Source: Pedomonas sp051304405 (GTDB taxonomy: Bacteria; Pseudomonadota; Alphaproteobacteria; Sphingomonadales; Sphingomonadaceae). From it: DNA of 64,000 nt. Every line of letters begins with the position of its first letter. Within the stretch, counting starts at the first letter, position 1. Positions 22,265-29,903 of this stretch are shown piece after piece. The translations under genes and the position numbers were made by a program. The notes beneath the pieces were generated by a model, which worked only from the letters and a program-made list of their open reading frames with translations, ran no database searches and was not told the origin of the DNA. The stretch covers positions 248,001-312,000 of the forward strand of contig NZ_JBPPGG010000002.1 of NCBI RefSeq assembly GCF_051304405.1, in the 5' to 3' direction.

Positions 22265-22984
22265 ATGATTCCATTGCCCAAACGACTTATCGCCGAACTT
22301 CTGGGAACCTTCTGGCTTGTGCTTGGCGGCTGCGGCAGCGCCGTTTTTGCGGCCGCCGTGCCGGATCTCGGCATCGGCTATGCCGGTGTGGCTCTGGCCT
22401 TCGGTCTGACCGTCCTCACCATGGCCTATGGTCTTGGCCATATCTCCGGCGCGCACTTCAATCCGGCGGTCACGGTCGGCGTCTGGGTCGGCGGGCGGTT
22501 TCCGGCGGGGGAGATCATTCCCTACATCATCGCCCAGGTCATCGGCGCGGTGCTCGCTGCGCTGCTCATCTACTGGATCGCCAGCGGCCAGCCGGGGTAC
22601 AGCCTGGCGCCCAACGGGCTGGCGGTGAACGGCTTCGGCGAGCTGTCCCCGCACGGCTACGGCCTTGGCTCCGCCCTGGTGACGGAGATCGTGATGACCT
22701 TCGGGTTCCTGATCGTCATCCTCGGGGTGACGGATGAACGCGCTCCGGCGCGCTTCGCCCCGCTTGCCATCGGCCTGGCACTCACCCTCATTCACCTCAT
22801 CAGCATTCCGATCACCAACACCTCGGTCAATCCGGCCCGCAGCACGGGGCCGGCGTTGGTCGTGGGCGGTCTGGCGCTGCAGCAGGTGTGGCTGTTCTGG
22901 GTGGCGCCGATAGTTGGCGCCGCGCTGGCCGGGGTGGTCTATCGCCTTGCTTTCAGCGCGTCCGCACCGCGCAGCGAGGGCTGA
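22265..22984 (+). CDS. aqpZ: Aquaporin Z
   Basis: 239 aa, six membrane segments. Both NPA boxes are present: SGAHFNPAVTVG (Asn66-Pro-Ala) and TSVNPARSTGPAL (Asn189-Pro-Ala-Arg192); Arg192 is the selectivity-filter arginine. The absence of the Asp/long loop of glycerol facilitators and the N-terminal ELLGTFWLVLGGCGSAVFAA place it with AqpZ water channels. AAGGGGGG precedes the ATG at 22265. Confidence 0.95.
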   Translation: MIPLPKRLIAELLGTFWLVLGGCGSAVFAAAVPDLGIGYAGVALAFGLTVLTMAYGLGHISGAHFNPAVTVGVWVGGRFPAGEIIPYIIAQVIGAVLAALLIYWIASGQPGYSLAPNGLAVNGFGELSPHGYGLGSALVTEIVMTFGFLIVILGVTDERAPARFAPLAIGLALTLIHLISIPITNTSVNPARSTGPALVVGGLALQQVWLFWVAPIVGAALAGVVYRLAFSASAPRSEG

Positions 22985-23034
22985 TCCGACGGACCGTGCG
23001 ACGGGCGGTCAGGGGCCATCCGCTCCCTGGCCGC

Positions 23035-23086
23035 CCTTGATGTATGGCCTTGATGCACGGCCTTGATGCAGGGCCTTGGTACATGG
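23035..23086. repeat. 13-bp tandem repeat, about four copies
   Basis: CCTTGATGTATGG, CCTTGATGCACGG, CCTTGATGCAGGG and CCTTGGTACATGG follow each other at 23035, 23048, 23061 and 23074. The array lies between aqpZ and the CtrA box of the DUF2336 gene. Confidence 0.7.
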
Positions 23087-23113
23087 ACTTCCAAGGAGAT
23101 GGAGAGGGCGCGC

Positions 23114-23130
23114 TTAACTCCCACTTAACC
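23114..23130 (+). promoter_or_regulatory. CtrA binding site upstream of DUF2336 gene no. 1
   Basis: TTAACTCCCACTTAACC has TTAA half-sites seven bases apart and matches TTAACC-N5-TTAACC except at one base. It is 76 bp upstream of the translation start, a usual place for CtrA control. Confidence 0.7.
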
Positions 23131-23205
23131 AGTAGTGCCTAACGATGAGGGTTGGAATGGGCGTTATGGCCAGTCCAAAGGGCTGGAACGTTCGGAGGTG
23201 AGATC

Positions 23206-24339
23206 TTGAGTGCCGGACATCAGCTTTCCGTGGAAGACGTTAGGAATCTCCTGTCGGACCCTTCCACCGAGAACCGGGCTCTGACCGCGAGCAAGGTTGC
23301 GACCGCGTTTTCCAGCGGGGGACTGAGCGAGCGGGAGCGGGAACTGGCGGAGGAAATCTTCCGCATCATGGCCCGGGACGTGGAGCAGAAGGTGCGGGCG
23401 GCGTTGTCCCAGAGCATCCGCCTCAGCCCCGACCTGCCCCATGACGTGGCGGTCACGCTCGCAAACGACATTGCCGCGGTGGCGCTGCCGATCATCGAGG
23501 CCAGCTCCGTGCTGACCGATGACGACCTGCTGTCCATCATCGAGTCCAAGCCTGCCGAGTACCAGGTGGCGGTGGCGGGCCGGGCCGTGGTCTCCGAGCG
23601 GGTGTCCGACGCGCTCGTCGATACCCGGAACGAGGACGTGGTCGCCCGCCTGGTGGCCAACAACGGCGCCCAGCTCAAGGAAGAGACGATGAACCGGGTG
23701 CTCGATGACTTCGGGCACATCAAGCGCATCTCCAATCCCATGGCCGAGCGCGCCGTGCTGCCGATGAAGGTGGCGGAGCGGCTGGTGACGCTGGTCTCCG
23801 AGAAGATCCGCGACCATCTGGTGACCCACCATGACCTGTCGCCGGACGTGGCGATGGACCTGCTGCTGGACAGCCGGGAGCGGGCGACGCTCAACCTTCT
23901 GGGCGGGGAAGCCGACACGCCGGACGTGTTCGAGCTGGTGGACCAGCTCCACGCCAACGGACGCCTCACCCCCACCATCATCATGCGCGCGCTGTGCATG
24001 GGCGACCTCTCCTTCTTCGAGGTGGCCATGGCCAAGCGGGCGGACATTCCGGTCGCCAACGCGCACCGGCTGATTCACGACCGGGGCGGCATGGGTCTGG
24101 CGCGCCTGTTCGAGCGCTGCGGCCTGCCGGCCCAGTCCCTGCCGGTGGCCAAGACGGCGCTGGCGGCCATCGAGGAGCTGACCCAGAATGCGGATGGCGA
24201 CCGCCAGATGATCCGGGAAATGACCATCGAGCGGGTACTGACCCAGTTCGAGGAAAACATCGACCCGGAGAACCTGGACTATTTCATCGCCAAGATCGCC
24301 GGGCGCGGCGAGGGCGCGGCGGCCTCACGGCCCCACTGA
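23206..24339 (+). CDS. DUF2336 domain-containing protein (no. 1)
   Basis: 377 aa. The body is an all-helical solenoid with the DUF2336 pattern: VRAALSQSIRLSPDLPHDVA, LPIIEASSVLTDDDLLSIIE, KPAEYQVAVAGRAVVSERVS, and later LFERCGLPAQSLPVAKTALA. The family is common in alphaproteobacteria and often CtrA-controlled; its biochemical role is unknown. The start is TTG at 23206, chosen because GGAGGTGAGATC is placed ideally before it. It ends in a bidirectional terminator shared with the convergent coiled-coil gene. Confidence 0.88.
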   Translation: MSAGHQLSVEDVRNLLSDPSTENRALTASKVATAFSSGGLSERERELAEEIFRIMARDVEQKVRAALSQSIRLSPDLPHDVAVTLANDIAAVALPIIEASSVLTDDDLLSIIESKPAEYQVAVAGRAVVSERVSDALVDTRNEDVVARLVANNGAQLKEETMNRVLDDFGHIKRISNPMAERAVLPMKVAERLVTLVSEKIRDHLVTHHDLSPDVAMDLLLDSRERATLNLLGGEADTPDVFELVDQLHANGRLTPTIIMRALCMGDLSFFEVAMAKRADIPVANAHRLIHDRGGMGLARLFERCGLPAQSLPVAKTALAAIEELTQNADGDRQMIREMTIERVLTQFEENIDPENLDYFIAKIAGRGEGAAASRPH

Positions 24340-24361
24340 GACGCGCGTTTCCGATGCAAAA

Positions 24362-24396
24362 GAAAAAGCCGGGCGCTGAGGGCCCGGCTTTTTTTT
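24362..24396. terminator. Bidirectional terminator between convergent genes
   Basis: AGCCGGGC (24367-24374) pairs with GCCCGGCT (24382-24389). An A-run (24363-24367) lies on one side and TTTTTTTT on the other, so it can stop transcription from both strands. Confidence 0.85.
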
Positions 24397-24415
24397 GGCG
24401 TGCGCGTGGTGCCGC

Positions 24416-26770
24416 TCAGCCGGTGAGGCGGTTGATGGACTGCGCCAGCATCACGTAGAGCTTGCCGAGGTCCGACGACAGCAGGGTGACGCTGAGGGCC
24501 TGCCCGTCGCGCTCGGCCATGGTGCGGCCGATCAGCTTCTCGAAATCCCGGATGTAGCGGCGCACCTGTTCGCGGAATTCCATGTCGCTGTCGAACAGGC
24601 GGGAGATCTGCGCCCGCTCGCTGCGGTCCGCCAGCTTGACCGCCCGGCGCACGAAGATGCTGCGGTCGCCCTTGAGGTAGGCCTGCCATTCGGTGTCCGA
24701 GACGTCCGTGCCCAGCATCTTGGCGATGTCGATGGCGGCGGAGTTCAGGCTCTCGATCAGGTGAGCCGCGGCGCGGGAGAGATCCTGCTCGGACATCTGG
24801 CCGAGGTAGGCGTCGGTCTCGGCAACCCGCTTCTCGATGGCCGACGCCAGCTCGTTGAGGCGCGTGACCTCGCTGTGCAGGTGGCCAACGGCGACCCGCG
24901 TCGCCTCGACACCGCGCCGGCTGGCGGCTTCCACCTCGGTCATGGTTTCGCGCAGGGGCTCGACCAGATCGTTGCGCACCGACTCGACGCTCATGCGCCG
25001 CAGGGTGGACTGGGCGGTCTGCACGATCTCGTCCGCCGCCGACTTGAGCGCCTCGCTGGCCTGAGCGGTCATGGCGCGGATGCGGCCGAGGGCCTCGACC
25101 AGCTGGGTCGAGCTCTGGATCGCGGTGGCCTGGGTGGCCTCCCGCGCGGCCGAGAGGGCGGGGGTCATGTCGGCGAGCGCCTTCGTCATGCTGTTCTGGA
25201 GCGCTTCCAGCTCCTCGCGCTGGCGGTCGAGCGTCGCGGACACATCGGCGAGGGTGTTCGACAGCGCCGCCGCGCCGCTGGAGACCGCCTGCATACCCCC
25301 GGCCACGGTGTTCGACTGTTCGGCCGCCTGGGCCACCGTGTTGCGGGCTTCGGACGCCTGTTCGATGGTGGCCGCCAGCGCCTGGGTGAGGCGGGCCGCC
25401 TCGCGCTGGGTCTCGACCAGAGCGTGCTGCATCTGGTCGGTCGCCGCCATGCCGTCGGAGAGGGCCTGGGGCAGCGTGCGGGCGTCGTCACCAAGGGCAC
25501 GCAGCCGCTGCTGGAGACCGGAGACGCTTTCCTCCTGCGCGGTGAGGCCGGCTGCGATCTGACTCTCCACCTCGCTCCAGGCTTCGTGCAGCCGGGCGAC
25601 ATCCTCGGCGGCGCTCTGGCGCTGGGTGGCGAACTGGCTGAGCAGCTGGTTGATGCTGGCGCTGACGTGCTGGGTCTGGTGGGCCAGATCGTTCATGGCC
25701 TCGGCGGCAACGCCGCTGAGGCGGGAGCGCAGCGATTGCAGCGTGGCCTCCAGCGCCTCGGCCTGCTCTCCGGCCATGGTGCGGGTGGCCTCCGCAAGGT
25801 CATTCAGGCGGGTGGAGAGCGCATCCATGCTGGCGGCCACCTCGTCGCGGCTCGCGCTCAGCTGCTCGGAAATGGCGCGGCCCCGCGCGTCGAGCGTTTC
25901 GGCCTGGGTACCCAGCGCTTCGGTCGCGGACTGGATGCGCGGCAGGAATTCGGTGACGGCGGTCTCCGTGACCCGCAGGTTGGCTTGCAGGTCGCGCTGG
26001 CGCAGCAGCAGCTGGTTGACCGCGCGCGAGAGCGTCTCGGCCTGATCGTGGGTGGCCGCGCCCGTGGTCTGGAGCTTCTCCGCCAGCCCCTCGATGCGGC
26101 CCGCCAGCGGGTCGAGAACGGCGGGCAGGCCGGAGACCTGCTCGCTGGCCTTCTCGACGGACCCGGCGACGCGGCTGCTGGCGGCATCCAGCGCCTCGCT
26201 CGACGTGCCGAGCGCGGCGGCGCTGGCGGCGAGGCGCGTTTGCGCCGAGTCCGCAAGGGCGCTCAGGCGCTCGGCGGCGCCCATCAGGCGGCCGATCTGC
26301 TGTTCGATGCCCGAGGAGAGCCCGTCCGCCCGCTGCTCGGCAACGGCCAGCGCCCCGTCAAAAGCGGAAAAGCTCTCGTTGACGCGCTCCGCCGCCCGGC
26401 GCAGCCGCCGCTCGGCCGCAATGGCGTCGTGCAGCTGGACCCGCGAGGCCGGGGCCTGGGCGCGCACCACGAAGAACCCGGCCACCAGCCAGATGACCGA
26501 GAGCGGAGCGGTCGCGCCGGCGGCAAGGATCGCCAGCTCAAGGAGGCTCGGCTGGGCGCCGCCCCGGGTCTGGTACAGCAGGAGGACGGACGCGGCGACG
26601 CCGGCGAGCCAGACAATCGAAAGGACAAGCGCAATCCAGAGCGGTGCGCGGGGGCGCGCGCCGCCGTCCGCTTCGGCTTCGACGTCGGTCTCGGACATGA
26701 GGAATTCCATCTGATCGGCGTGGGTCGAAGGCTCGTCGGGAGCGGTCTGGCCGGCGGTCTCCGTCGCCAT
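24416..26770 (-). CDS. Large coiled-coil membrane protein (TipN-like architecture)
   Basis: About 784 aa from the ATG at 26770 (a GTG at 26869 or ATG at 26698 is also possible). An acidic N-terminal tail is followed by two membrane segments (LWIALVLSIVWLAGVAASVL and LAILAAGATAPLSVIWLVAG) and then about 550 residues of Ala/Gln/Glu-rich coiled coil. The C-terminal 100 residues form a distinct, less repetitive domain (SDTEWQAYLKGDRSIFVRRA; FEKLIGRTMAERDGQ; SDLGKLYVMLAQSINRLTG). Two N-terminal membrane helices plus a long coiled coil is the plan of the polarity factor TipN of Caulobacter; homology is inferred from layout only. It is convergent with a DUF2336 gene and divergent from a receiver/HPt pair. 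Confidence 0.75.
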   Translation of the reverse strand: MATETAGQTAPDEPSTHADQMEFLMSETDVEAEADGGARPRAPLWIALVLSIVWLAGVAASVLLLYQTRGGAQPSLLELAILAAGATAPLSVIWLVAGFFVVRAQAPASRVQLHDAIAAERRLRRAAERVNESFSAFDGALAVAEQRADGLSSGIEQQIGRLMGAAERLSALADSAQTRLAASAAALGTSSEALDAASSRVAGSVEKASEQVSGLPAVLDPLAGRIEGLAEKLQTTGAATHDQAETLSRAVNQLLLRQRDLQANLRVTETAVTEFLPRIQSATEALGTQAETLDARGRAISEQLSASRDEVAASMDALSTRLNDLAEATRTMAGEQAEALEATLQSLRSRLSGVAAEAMNDLAHQTQHVSASINQLLSQFATQRQSAAEDVARLHEAWSEVESQIAAGLTAQEESVSGLQQRLRALGDDARTLPQALSDGMAATDQMQHALVETQREAARLTQALAATIEQASEARNTVAQAAEQSNTVAGGMQAVSSGAAALSNTLADVSATLDRQREELEALQNSMTKALADMTPALSAAREATQATAIQSSTQLVEALGRIRAMTAQASEALKSAADEIVQTAQSTLRRMSVESVRNDLVEPLRETMTEVEAASRRGVEATRVAVGHLHSEVTRLNELASAIEKRVAETDAYLGQMSEQDLSRAAAHLIESLNSAAIDIAKMLGTDVSDTEWQAYLKGDRSIFVRRAVKLADRSERAQISRLFDSDMEFREQVRRYIRDFEKLIGRTMAERDGQALSVTLLSSDLGKLYVMLAQSINRLTG

Positions 26771-27246
26771 GGCCTCGCCATCCCCTTCTGCGTCAGCCGA
26801 CGGCGGGATGGCGGTCTCGGATGCGGAATGGTTTCCGGCGACTCTGGGGCCAGACGCAGATTGGCGCACGAGCGGGTCACTCCCAAGGGTTGGCGTAGCG
26901 TTAGCGATTCACACGGCAGCGTCAATCGCCGGCCATGTGGTTTGTCACAGACCGACGGCCTTATCCAACACATCGGCCCATCTGCAAACAAGGTTTAAAC
27001 CACACCGGTTTCACGACCAAGCCGGGATCCGGCGAGAGAACGCGCAAACGGCCGGTGGAACGCCGGTCTCCGGCGGGGCCGGGGCGAATGATCGTGGCAA
27101 AAAATCCGGTTTGAGGGCATGGAAAGCAAACGAACTGTTGGAATCGTTTAACAGGCTTTTTACGTTGCCAGACGGAATATTCCCGGGAAGCCCGGGGAGA
27201 TGACGGTACGGAACAGGGAGCGGCGCCGCGCGCCGGTAAGTACAGG
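26771..27246. other. Divergent intergenic region: coiled-coil gene / receiver gene
   Basis: 476 bp with no convincing gene, apart from possible N-terminal extension of the coiled-coil protein up to 26869. It holds TTTAAA at 26995 and a TTTAAC half-site at 27147, but no full CtrA site. Promoters for both flanking genes must lie here. Confidence 0.45.
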
Positions 27247-27795
27247 ATGCCTTTGGACCTTCAGCGCTTGAGTGTCCTCGTCGTGGAGGACAGCCCGTTC
27301 ATTCGGTCGCTGCTGATACAGTCGCTCAAGGTTCTGGGGGTCGGGCAGGTGCTGTGGGCGGAGCATGGCGGCAAGGCCATCGAGCTGATCCAGCAGGTCT
27401 ACAGCGATCCGGTGCGGGCCGGAGCCATGAGCATCGACCTGATCCTCTCCAACTGGCAGATGTCACCCGTGGACGGGGCCATGCTGCTGCGCTGGGTACG
27501 CCGCCACAAGGACTCGCCGGACCGCTTCGTGCCGTTCCTGATGATCACCGCCTATTCGGACCGCGCCCGGGTGGAGGAAGCCCGCGATCTCGGCGCGCAC
27601 GATGTGCTGACCAAGCCGTTTACCATCCGGACGCTGGGCGACAAGCTGACCAACCTCATCAACCGGAATCGCCAGTTCGTCCACACCAAGGACTATTTCG
27701 GCCCGGACCGACGCCGGCAGAACCTGCCGTTCGACGGCCCCGAGCGGCGTGTTCTCACCGACAAGAGCCCCGAGGTGGAGGTGATCCATGGCTGA
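27247..27795 (+). CDS. Receiver-domain protein lacking the phosphoacceptor Asp
   Basis: 182 aa. A single CheY-like receiver: acidic pocket Glu14-Asp15 (VLVVEDSPF), conserved Thr in LMITAYSD and Lys in VLTKPFT. The phosphorylation-site position reads DLILSNWQM, so it is Asn69 (codon AAC at 27451) instead of Asp. The short tail carries DYFGPDRRRQ, a motif often seen after such receivers in alphaproteobacteria. It should therefore not be phosphorylated in the usual way and may act as a locked or binding-only receiver. It overlaps the next gene, an HPt protein, by eight bases. Confidence 0.88.
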   Translation: MPLDLQRLSVLVVEDSPFIRSLLIQSLKVLGVGQVLWAEHGGKAIELIQQVYSDPVRAGAMSIDLILSNWQMSPVDGAMLLRWVRRHKDSPDRFVPFLMITAYSDRARVEEARDLGAHDVLTKPFTIRTLGDKLTNLINRNRQFVHTKDYFGPDRRRQNLPFDGPERRVLTDKSPEVEVIHG

Positions 27796-28309
27796 GATGC
27801 GGGTATCGAACAAGCCGACGGTCAAGGTGCGCTTCTACCGGCTCCGCAACCGCCTCAAGGAGAAGGCGGTGGGACTGGGGCCGGGGGCGGACGAGGTCTA
27901 TTACCTCGACGAGCAGGCGCTGGAGGCCGCCCAGCGCATTTTCGAGCAGATGGCCGAAGACTATCCGGACTGGGTGAACGGCCAGCTCAACACGCTCTAC
28001 GAGCTGCACCGGCGCTGCGTCGACAGCCCGGAGCAGCGGCGCGCCCTGTTCGAGCAGATCACCGCGCTCGCCCACGACCTCAAGGGGCAGGGCGGCACCT
28101 TCGGCTATCCGCTGGTCACCGCCTTCGCCACCTCCCTCAACCGGTTCTCGGCGATCCGGCAGGACATCACCGACAACCACGTGGAGATCATCAAGGCCCA
28201 CATCGACGCCATGCGCGCCGTAATCCGCGATCGCATCAAGGGCGACGGCGGCAAGATCGGCACGGCGCTGCAGCGGGGGCTGGAGCAGGTCATCGAGAAA
28301 TACCGCTAG
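27788..28309 (+). CDS. HPt-domain phosphotransfer protein
   Basis: 173 aa. The segment ITALAHDLKGQGGTFGYPLV contains the HPt signature His96-x-Leu-Lys-Gly-x-Gly. The flanking helices (LFEQITALAHDLKG and VTAFATSLNRFSAIRQ) fit the four-helix HPt bundle. The N-terminal 60 residues are basic then acidic and unassigned. HPt proteins pass phosphoryl groups between receivers. Its start codon lies inside the receiver gene, so the two are translationally coupled and probably act together. Confidence 0.85.
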   Translation: MAEMRVSNKPTVKVRFYRLRNRLKEKAVGLGPGADEVYYLDEQALEAAQRIFEQMAEDYPDWVNGQLNTLYELHRRCVDSPEQRRALFEQITALAHDLKGQGGTFGYPLVTAFATSLNRFSAIRQDITDNHVEIIKAHIDAMRAVIRDRIKGDGGKIGTALQRGLEQVIEKYR

Positions 28310-28408
28310 GGCGGTGCCGCCGGGCCTCTGGCGGCTGGTGCTGGCCGGAGAATGGCCGTAGAGAAGGCCGAGTCTCGAGATGATCGGCATCTCCAAATGA
28401 GGAGCGTC

Positions 28409-29824
28409 ATGGCGCTTATCGGGCTGTTTTGCGCAAACCATCCCAATGCCGATGGCAACGGCGAACCCGCGGCCCTGCTGCGGGTGGGCGGCATCACGCT
28501 GCTGGAGCGGAACATCCGCCTCGCGCTGCGGGCGGGTGCGGTTCGCGTTGTCGTTCTGGCCGATGTGATGGGGCCGCAGCTCTCCGCCGAACTGGCGATG
28601 CTGCGCCGCCGCTATCCCATGCTGGATGTGGTGGGCGAGGCCGAGCATCTGGCGAGCCGGGTCGAGAACGCCGACCGGGTGCTGATGATCGAGGAGGGCT
28701 TCGTCGTTGACCCGCGCCTGGTGGCCGAGGCTGTCGCCTGCAGCGGCCGGGAGAGCGCGGCGGATGAGGCCGGAGCGAACACGCCCGACGCCGGAGCCGC
28801 GAGCGACCGTGGGCCGGAGGCCGTGATCTCGGTGTGGCTGGCCGGCCCTTCGGTGCCGGACCAGGCGGTGCGGCTGACCGCGCAGTATTTCTCCGCCGCC
28901 GTCAGCGTGCTGCCGGGGCAGATCGTGCGCCGGGTCGCCAAGGGGCTGGGGGATTGGGATTTCGAGCAGACGGTGCTGCGCGCGGCGATGGTGGACCTGC
29001 CGGTCCTCTATCTGGATGCGGCGCGCTGCGGCGGGTTCGACCCCTCGCTCGGGCGCGACCTGCCGCTGGTCTGGCATGCGGTGACGCGGCAGGAGATGGC
29101 GGCGAAGGTGGACATGAGCCTCGCGGGCCTCGCGGATGCCAGCCGGGCCGATGCGCCGACTCGCTGGATCTATGCGCCGCTTGCCCGCCTGGCCCTGCTG
29201 CACGGCGACCGGCTGCGCCTCGGCGCTGTTCCGGTGGCCTGGGGTGGGGCCGTGCTGGGGCTGCTGGCTGTCTGCGCCTTCGCGCTGGGCTGGCTGTGGG
29301 CCGGTGTCGCCTGCGCGATTCTCATGGGGTTCGCCTTCGAGATGGCGCACCGCATCGAGAAGCTCCGGCTCGACCCGGCCGTGCCGCGCCGGGTGCGCCA
29401 GATCACGCCGCGCCTCGCGGAGGCGGGCTGGTACGCGGGGCTGTGCGCCGCCTTCGTGGGCACGGAGGGGATGGCCGCCGTTGCCGTTGCCCTGTTGATG
29501 CTGGTGTGCCGCCTCTCCGCCGATCTGCACCGCCACTACTTCCGGCGGCTGTTCCAGTCCTCGCTGGAGGAGGGGGCCGGGCTGCCGCGCCTCATCGGGC
29601 TCGCGGGAAGCGGGCCGCAGACCAACATGTGGCTGCTGCTGCTGTGCGGCGTCGCCGGGGCGTGGTACGGCGGCTTCTGGGCGCTGGCGGGGTACAGCGC
29701 CGTCACCTATGCGCTCGTTCTTGCCGTTTTCATCCTGCGCCTGAAGCAACTGGTGCGGGGCCAGACGCCGCTCGGGAGCGGGCAGGAGGAGGGCGGGTCG
29801 TCCTCCGTCGGCAACAGCGGATAG
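28409..29824 (+). CDS. Membrane protein resembling a catalytically degenerate nucleotidyltransferase / CDP-alcohol transferase fusion
   Basis: 471 aa. The N-terminal domain (ALLRVGGITLLERNIRLALR, AGAVRVVVLADV, DRVLMIEEGFVVDP) resembles sugar or inositol-phosphate nucleotidyltransferases but lacks the Gly-rich nucleotide loop. After a linker with TRWIYAPLARLALLHG come about six membrane segments laid out like CDP-alcohol phosphotransferases. The expected Asp-x-x-Asp-Gly-x-x-Ala-Arg site is replaced by GFAFEMAHRIEKLRLD, and the following paired Asp by RLAEAGWYAG. Both halves thus look inactive; this comparison is from memory of the family. The ATG at 28409 is chosen for GAGGAG nine bases upstream. 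Confidence 0.55.
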   Translation: MALIGLFCANHPNADGNGEPAALLRVGGITLLERNIRLALRAGAVRVVVLADVMGPQLSAELAMLRRRYPMLDVVGEAEHLASRVENADRVLMIEEGFVVDPRLVAEAVACSGRESAADEAGANTPDAGAASDRGPEAVISVWLAGPSVPDQAVRLTAQYFSAAVSVLPGQIVRRVAKGLGDWDFEQTVLRAAMVDLPVLYLDAARCGGFDPSLGRDLPLVWHAVTRQEMAAKVDMSLAGLADASRADAPTRWIYAPLARLALLHGDRLRLGAVPVAWGGAVLGLLAVCAFALGWLWAGVACAILMGFAFEMAHRIEKLRLDPAVPRRVRQITPRLAEAGWYAGLCAAFVGTEGMAAVAVALLMLVCRLSADLHRHYFRRLFQSSLEEGAGLPRLIGLAGSGPQTNMWLLLLCGVAGAWYGGFWALAGYSAVTYALVLAVFILRLKQLVRGQTPLGSGQEEGGSSSVGNSG

Positions 29825-29903
29825 ACACAATCTGAATTTACTATATTTAGCCTGCTGCGAACCGAAGCGGGACTCGGGCGTCCTTGTCATGGGGGAGTGG
29901 AAT

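Noticed and set aside
26996..27152. TTTAAA and TTTAAC motifs before the receiver gene as CtrA sites
   Set aside because: Neither has a partner TTAA at seven bases.
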